Positions 60,620-64,000 of a stretch of 64,000 bases of DNA are shown here, in pieces. Every line of letters starts with the position of its first letter. Within the stretch, counting starts at the first letter, position 1. The position numbers were made by a program, and so were the translations under genes. The DNA is from Fasciolopsis buskii (lineage: Eukaryota > Platyhelminthes > Trematoda > Plagiorchiida > Fasciolidae), in the NCBI GenBank assembly GCA_008360955.1, contig LUCM01010076.1, positions 1 through 64,000 of the forward strand. The letters run 5' to 3'. The notes under the pieces were generated by a model. That model made no database searches, was not told the DNA's origin, and saw nothing but the letters and a program-made list of their open reading frames with translations.

Positions 60620-63600
60620 AACTTCCATAACTCAGTGAGATTGAACAATTGTGCTCACTTCTTCGTCTGAACAGTATCATGTTGGAGACGCGTTAGACGA
60701 AACCCGATCGAGATAATTTATTTGTCTACCTAATCCTTTCATTGTGGCTAAATTTTGAACGTTTTGATGCGATCAAAACAATTTGGTATTTCTGATCCCA
60801 TTTCTTTTAGGTAAATCGTGGTCATTTGTAAAGTTTAAGCGCTGAGGTTTTCAGCTTGAACAGGGAGGGCTGTCTTGGATAAATTCACAGCCACAGTTCT
60901 GATTTGAAACCCTGTCTGGAAAATGCAGATTCATTAACTTTTGCTGAGGGCTAGATAAAGTGATGTGCTCTTGGAAGCTATATCGTAGCTCCACAGCACT
61001 ATTCGTGGGTGAGAACAAAACGCCGCAGTTTAAGGGCTTCGCGCTGCATTTTACGGTTCTTGGGTCACACTTTATGAAGCAACCATCACTGGATGGTCAT
61101 GGTTGAACATGCCTCGATAAAAGCAGTCTCACCTAATTAGTCTAGGATGATATTTTTGGGATGGGCCTTAATTGACGTCAGTTAGCTGGAAATAATTTTC
61201 CCCATTATCCGAACAGTTGCTAGGAGCTTCAGGAGACCGGGAACATGACTATATCAAGTGTGTTTACGAAAACATTGATAACAGTAGACTGACTCAGGTT
61301 TTTTCACGTCAAGAGAGCGTAAACTGTTAATGGTTTTATGAAGTATTACGAAGTTTCAAATTGAAATTGACGAGCGCGGAAGGATTAATTCGAGTCAAGT
61401 GCTGGCAAGCCCACACGAAACAGGACATAGAATCGTGGCAGTTGTCATCACTTCAGAATGAAAAATGATGCATCCTTGCTAGTACATGCGACGATTGAGG
61501 TCCACCTAGCTGACAATGCTTGAAGACTTTTAAACTGCGTTGCTAAGCGCTTAAATTGTCCCTGATGTGCAGAAATTGTCAAGATTGATTATGAAAGCGT
61601 GAAACAGCAAATTGCCCTGAAAATAGGCAGCAAAAATCCACATTTATATGTGAAAGAATATACCAAGGAACACCTACAAACTGCCACCATGCTGCCAGAA
61701 TAAAACCGTGGGATTGGTTGACGTCAGTAAGGGTAATGACTGTACTAATTATCAAACTACAAACCTGGAAATCAATTAGCTAATCATCTCGATGATACGC
61801 CCACTAGCGAATGTCAACGGGCTTAGTGAACTCCATTAACAAAATCTGTACACTGGACAGAAGAAACGTTTACATTTATTCTGAGCTTTTCCTGCCCATC
61901 TTGGGTAATTTTTGAAATAGACTATGCAGTTACAATTCCACGTGGACATAGCCAACGAAAATCCACTTGTTATTTATGGTGAAATTTCCTGTAACTTTCA
62001 AGCCGAAACCAACTTTTGTTGAATGTCTGAATTCTCGGATTCTCTTCACCATCAAATCTATGCTATAACTACTTTGACGTTTTAATCTGACTCACCCATT
62101 GATAACCTAGAACTAAACAGTCAGCCTGGTGGTAATCTAAGGTATATCATTTTGGGATTCAGGCATGAAATCTGCCGGTCAAAATATTTGCGCCGCTGGT
62201 TCACTTTCCACTAGGTAGACATTTATTTGGAGATAAAAAACAAGTAATAAATATTATCTGTATTTCCCCTATGACGTTTCGCACACAGTACTTTTGAATG
62301 CGATTTACTTGTTTTCTGAGTAACACCAACAGAAAATATATTTGTTTTTGTTGTAAATTGTTCCCACAGCGTAAGACGGCTATTTTCACCGGATGTGTTC
62401 AGATTCAATCATATAGACACTGGTATCATCCACTATTGATTTTGATTCAAAATTTCATTCTATTAACAAACAGTACACCGGAAGAGTGGGCCTATTTAAA
62501 TTGAAAAGTGTAATTAGTTTATGGATTTCTTTTCCTTAGTTAGTGTCATGTATAGTTGATACATGAATGCAGACTCACGAAGTACGCGTTTATGGTTACA
62601 TCTGTTATAGGCTGAAAATGTTTTTCTGTAGCCATGTGTAAGACCAATATGCGTGATCAGGTGGATTGCCGCAACCGACTGTTCCGGAGTCAAGTTTTGC
62701 CTAATCCGACCCACAATTTGTAATAGTGTGTTGGAAGATATTCAAATTAATGGGTCACCGACACTGCTCGATGAGACCCTGATTTTGATAACAAATGACC
62801 ACAACTTTAGTCAACCTGATTTGGCCTAGAATACATTGCCAAGATTTGGTAATGACCTTTATCCAAGTTTTGTCATGCAACCAAAATTTTTCGATTTTTC
62901 CCCTAATAGTTATTACGCTTTTGCCGGGAATATCGCCCTTAAATATCCACGCGTTGCATACCGCCACCAGAATATACGGTGATAGTAGACGCTGCAAATG
63001 GCATGAGCTATGTAGAGAGCTGAGCGTTTGTCAACTGACCTTCGGCGTTTAGGATCTCACATTCTTAAAGCGAATCCGAAGGCCGGTTGTATTTGCTTTT
63101 GGGAGTATCGTTTTCTTCCTGACCATCCGTTCCCTACTAACTACGGTTATTTAACTGGACCATAATTTACTCTGTTATTATTTTGCTTTTCAAAGCAAGT
63201 ACACTATTACCATCAGTTCAGTTTGTTACGCTTACCATGAAGATACTGAGGGATGTTTATGATGCAAGATTCAAACCACTGATTCTATTTTTTCTGAATA
63301 CGGATTTTGTAGGGAAATTGTATTTTTGTTCAGTATAATCTATCAGTCACGGGATTATCACCAATGTGAAACACCACCGTTAGGTAGACCAATGGTTAGA
63401 GAATGGATGTGCTATGCCAAAATAACAATGATTTCTAGAATATATCTGTGTAACCAATAAGCTACTTATCAGGAAACAACCCAGCAAACTTGAAACTTCA
63501 TAACAAAAGTAATTTGTGTTTGCTGAAATGCCGCATCTGATGACAAATATACAGGCGTTCAAATGCAACTGAATACTCCATCACAGATCTGTAAGCTGAG

Positions 63601-63660
63601 CTTTCCTCCACGAAATCGAAGCATATTTGATGAAAAATTAAAAGCTGCCAGATTTGAAAC
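60620..63660. other. Unassigned DNA
   Basis: No gene, element or RNA recognised. Overlapping short frames at 62,201-62,408 (minus), 62,298-62,504 (plus) and 62,755-63,052 (both strands) have no motifs. An A-box-like TAGACCAATGGTTAGAG at about 63,384-63,400 has no B box at tRNA distance. Confidence 0.4.
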
Positions 63661-63670
63661 GGCTACGAGT

Positions 63671-63740
63671 TGAGGGGTTACTATTTCAGGCTACTAGCGT
63701 TTGCTTGTCACGATATCCGGTTCTACTCCCGGCCTAATGA
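63671..63740 (+). repeat. Degenerate tRNA-Asp-like sequence
   Basis: The plus strand reads GGGGTTACTATTTCAGG, then TTGCTTGTCACGAT (an anticodon-loop-like GTC context), then CCGGTTCTACTCCCGGCC (B-box position). The order and spacing resemble tRNA-Asp, but the D arm and the acceptor stem do not pair. It is a tRNA pseudogene or SINE head. A plus frame (63,701-63,919) begins inside it and is probably chance. Confidence 0.3.
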
Positions 63741-64000
63741 ATCAGTCGCTGGTCACTATTGGCTTCAGCCATGTTAATGAACTCCCGTACAGTGTTATGT
63801 TAGGCGATAACCAGTTTAAAGAAACAATGGTCACCTTTGCGAAAATTTTCTCTGGCTTTAGTAGAACTCGTTTTTTCGCTTGCGGTCACGTATTTTCAAC
63901 CACAGTCGCATGCCAGTAAATGTGATCTGCGGTTGGGCATAACAACTGTAATTTACACGATCTACGGTGCACGTCTGTCCCCAAAGAATTCTACCAAGAA

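Noticed and set aside
1..64000. CRISPR arrays, prokaryotic operons, LTR retrotransposons, DNA transposases, rRNA, spliced-leader RNA genes
   Set aside because: Looked for by pattern on both strands. No regular direct-repeat array, no integrase, protease or transposase motifs, no rRNA core sequence, and no leader sequence that I could recognise.

Overview
This window looks like nuclear DNA of a parasitic flatworm, most likely a tapeworm of the Spirometra/Dibothriocephalus/Schistocephalus kind, with a trematode as the alternative. It is A+T-rich and almost free of long reading frames. Short frames are often flanked by eukaryotic GT/AG splice signals. The only clearly recognisable proteins belong to two retroelement families common in flatworm genomes: Penelope-like elements (PLEs; reverse transcriptase plus GIY-YIG endonuclease) and an RTE-type non-LTR retrotransposon (apurinic-like endonuclease). 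There are no bacterial operons, CRISPR arrays, rRNA genes or convincing functional tRNA genes. The organism call is inference from repeat families and gene style, not from a host marker gene.

Layout. 1-9.8 kb: mostly unassigned DNA with a possible decayed secreted-protein gene (1.1-1.6 kb, minus), a tRNA-derived SINE-like unit (2.9-3.1 kb) and a possible internal exon (5.1-5.2 kb). 9.84-11.29 kb: degraded PLE copy 1, plus strand. 11.3-27.6 kb: no recognisable gene; a few candidate exons. 27.6-29.26 kb: PLE copy 2, minus strand, with an uninterrupted reverse-transcriptase core cut by a 25-N gap next to the YVDD motif. 31.6-31.8 kb and 48.9-49.6 kb: copies of one short interspersed repeat. 34.2-35.7 kb: 5' half of a frameshifted RTE-type element, minus strand. 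36-43.8 kb: unassigned, with a tRNA-like SINE head at 39.4 kb. 43.8-46.5 kb: a block present twice around a 580-N gap, probably an assembly fault. 49.6-64 kb: the best candidates for host genes. These are a first exon encoding a signal peptide with promoter-like sequence (58.2-58.45 kb, minus), a 3'-terminal exon (56.2-56.4 kb, minus), and a pair of exon-like frames (59.9-60.6 kb, plus).

How it fits together. The window reads as intergenic or long-intron DNA of a large, repeat-rich genome, in which dead retroelements interrupt fragments of host genes too small to name. The two PLE copies are the same family in opposite orientations and differ in decay. The two secretory-leader candidates (1.5 and 58.3 kb) share a layout: a TATA-like box about 50-60 bases before the leader and a phase-1 intron right after it. 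That is a known layout for small secreted worm proteins, but no function can be assigned. I did not find a convincing new biological system.
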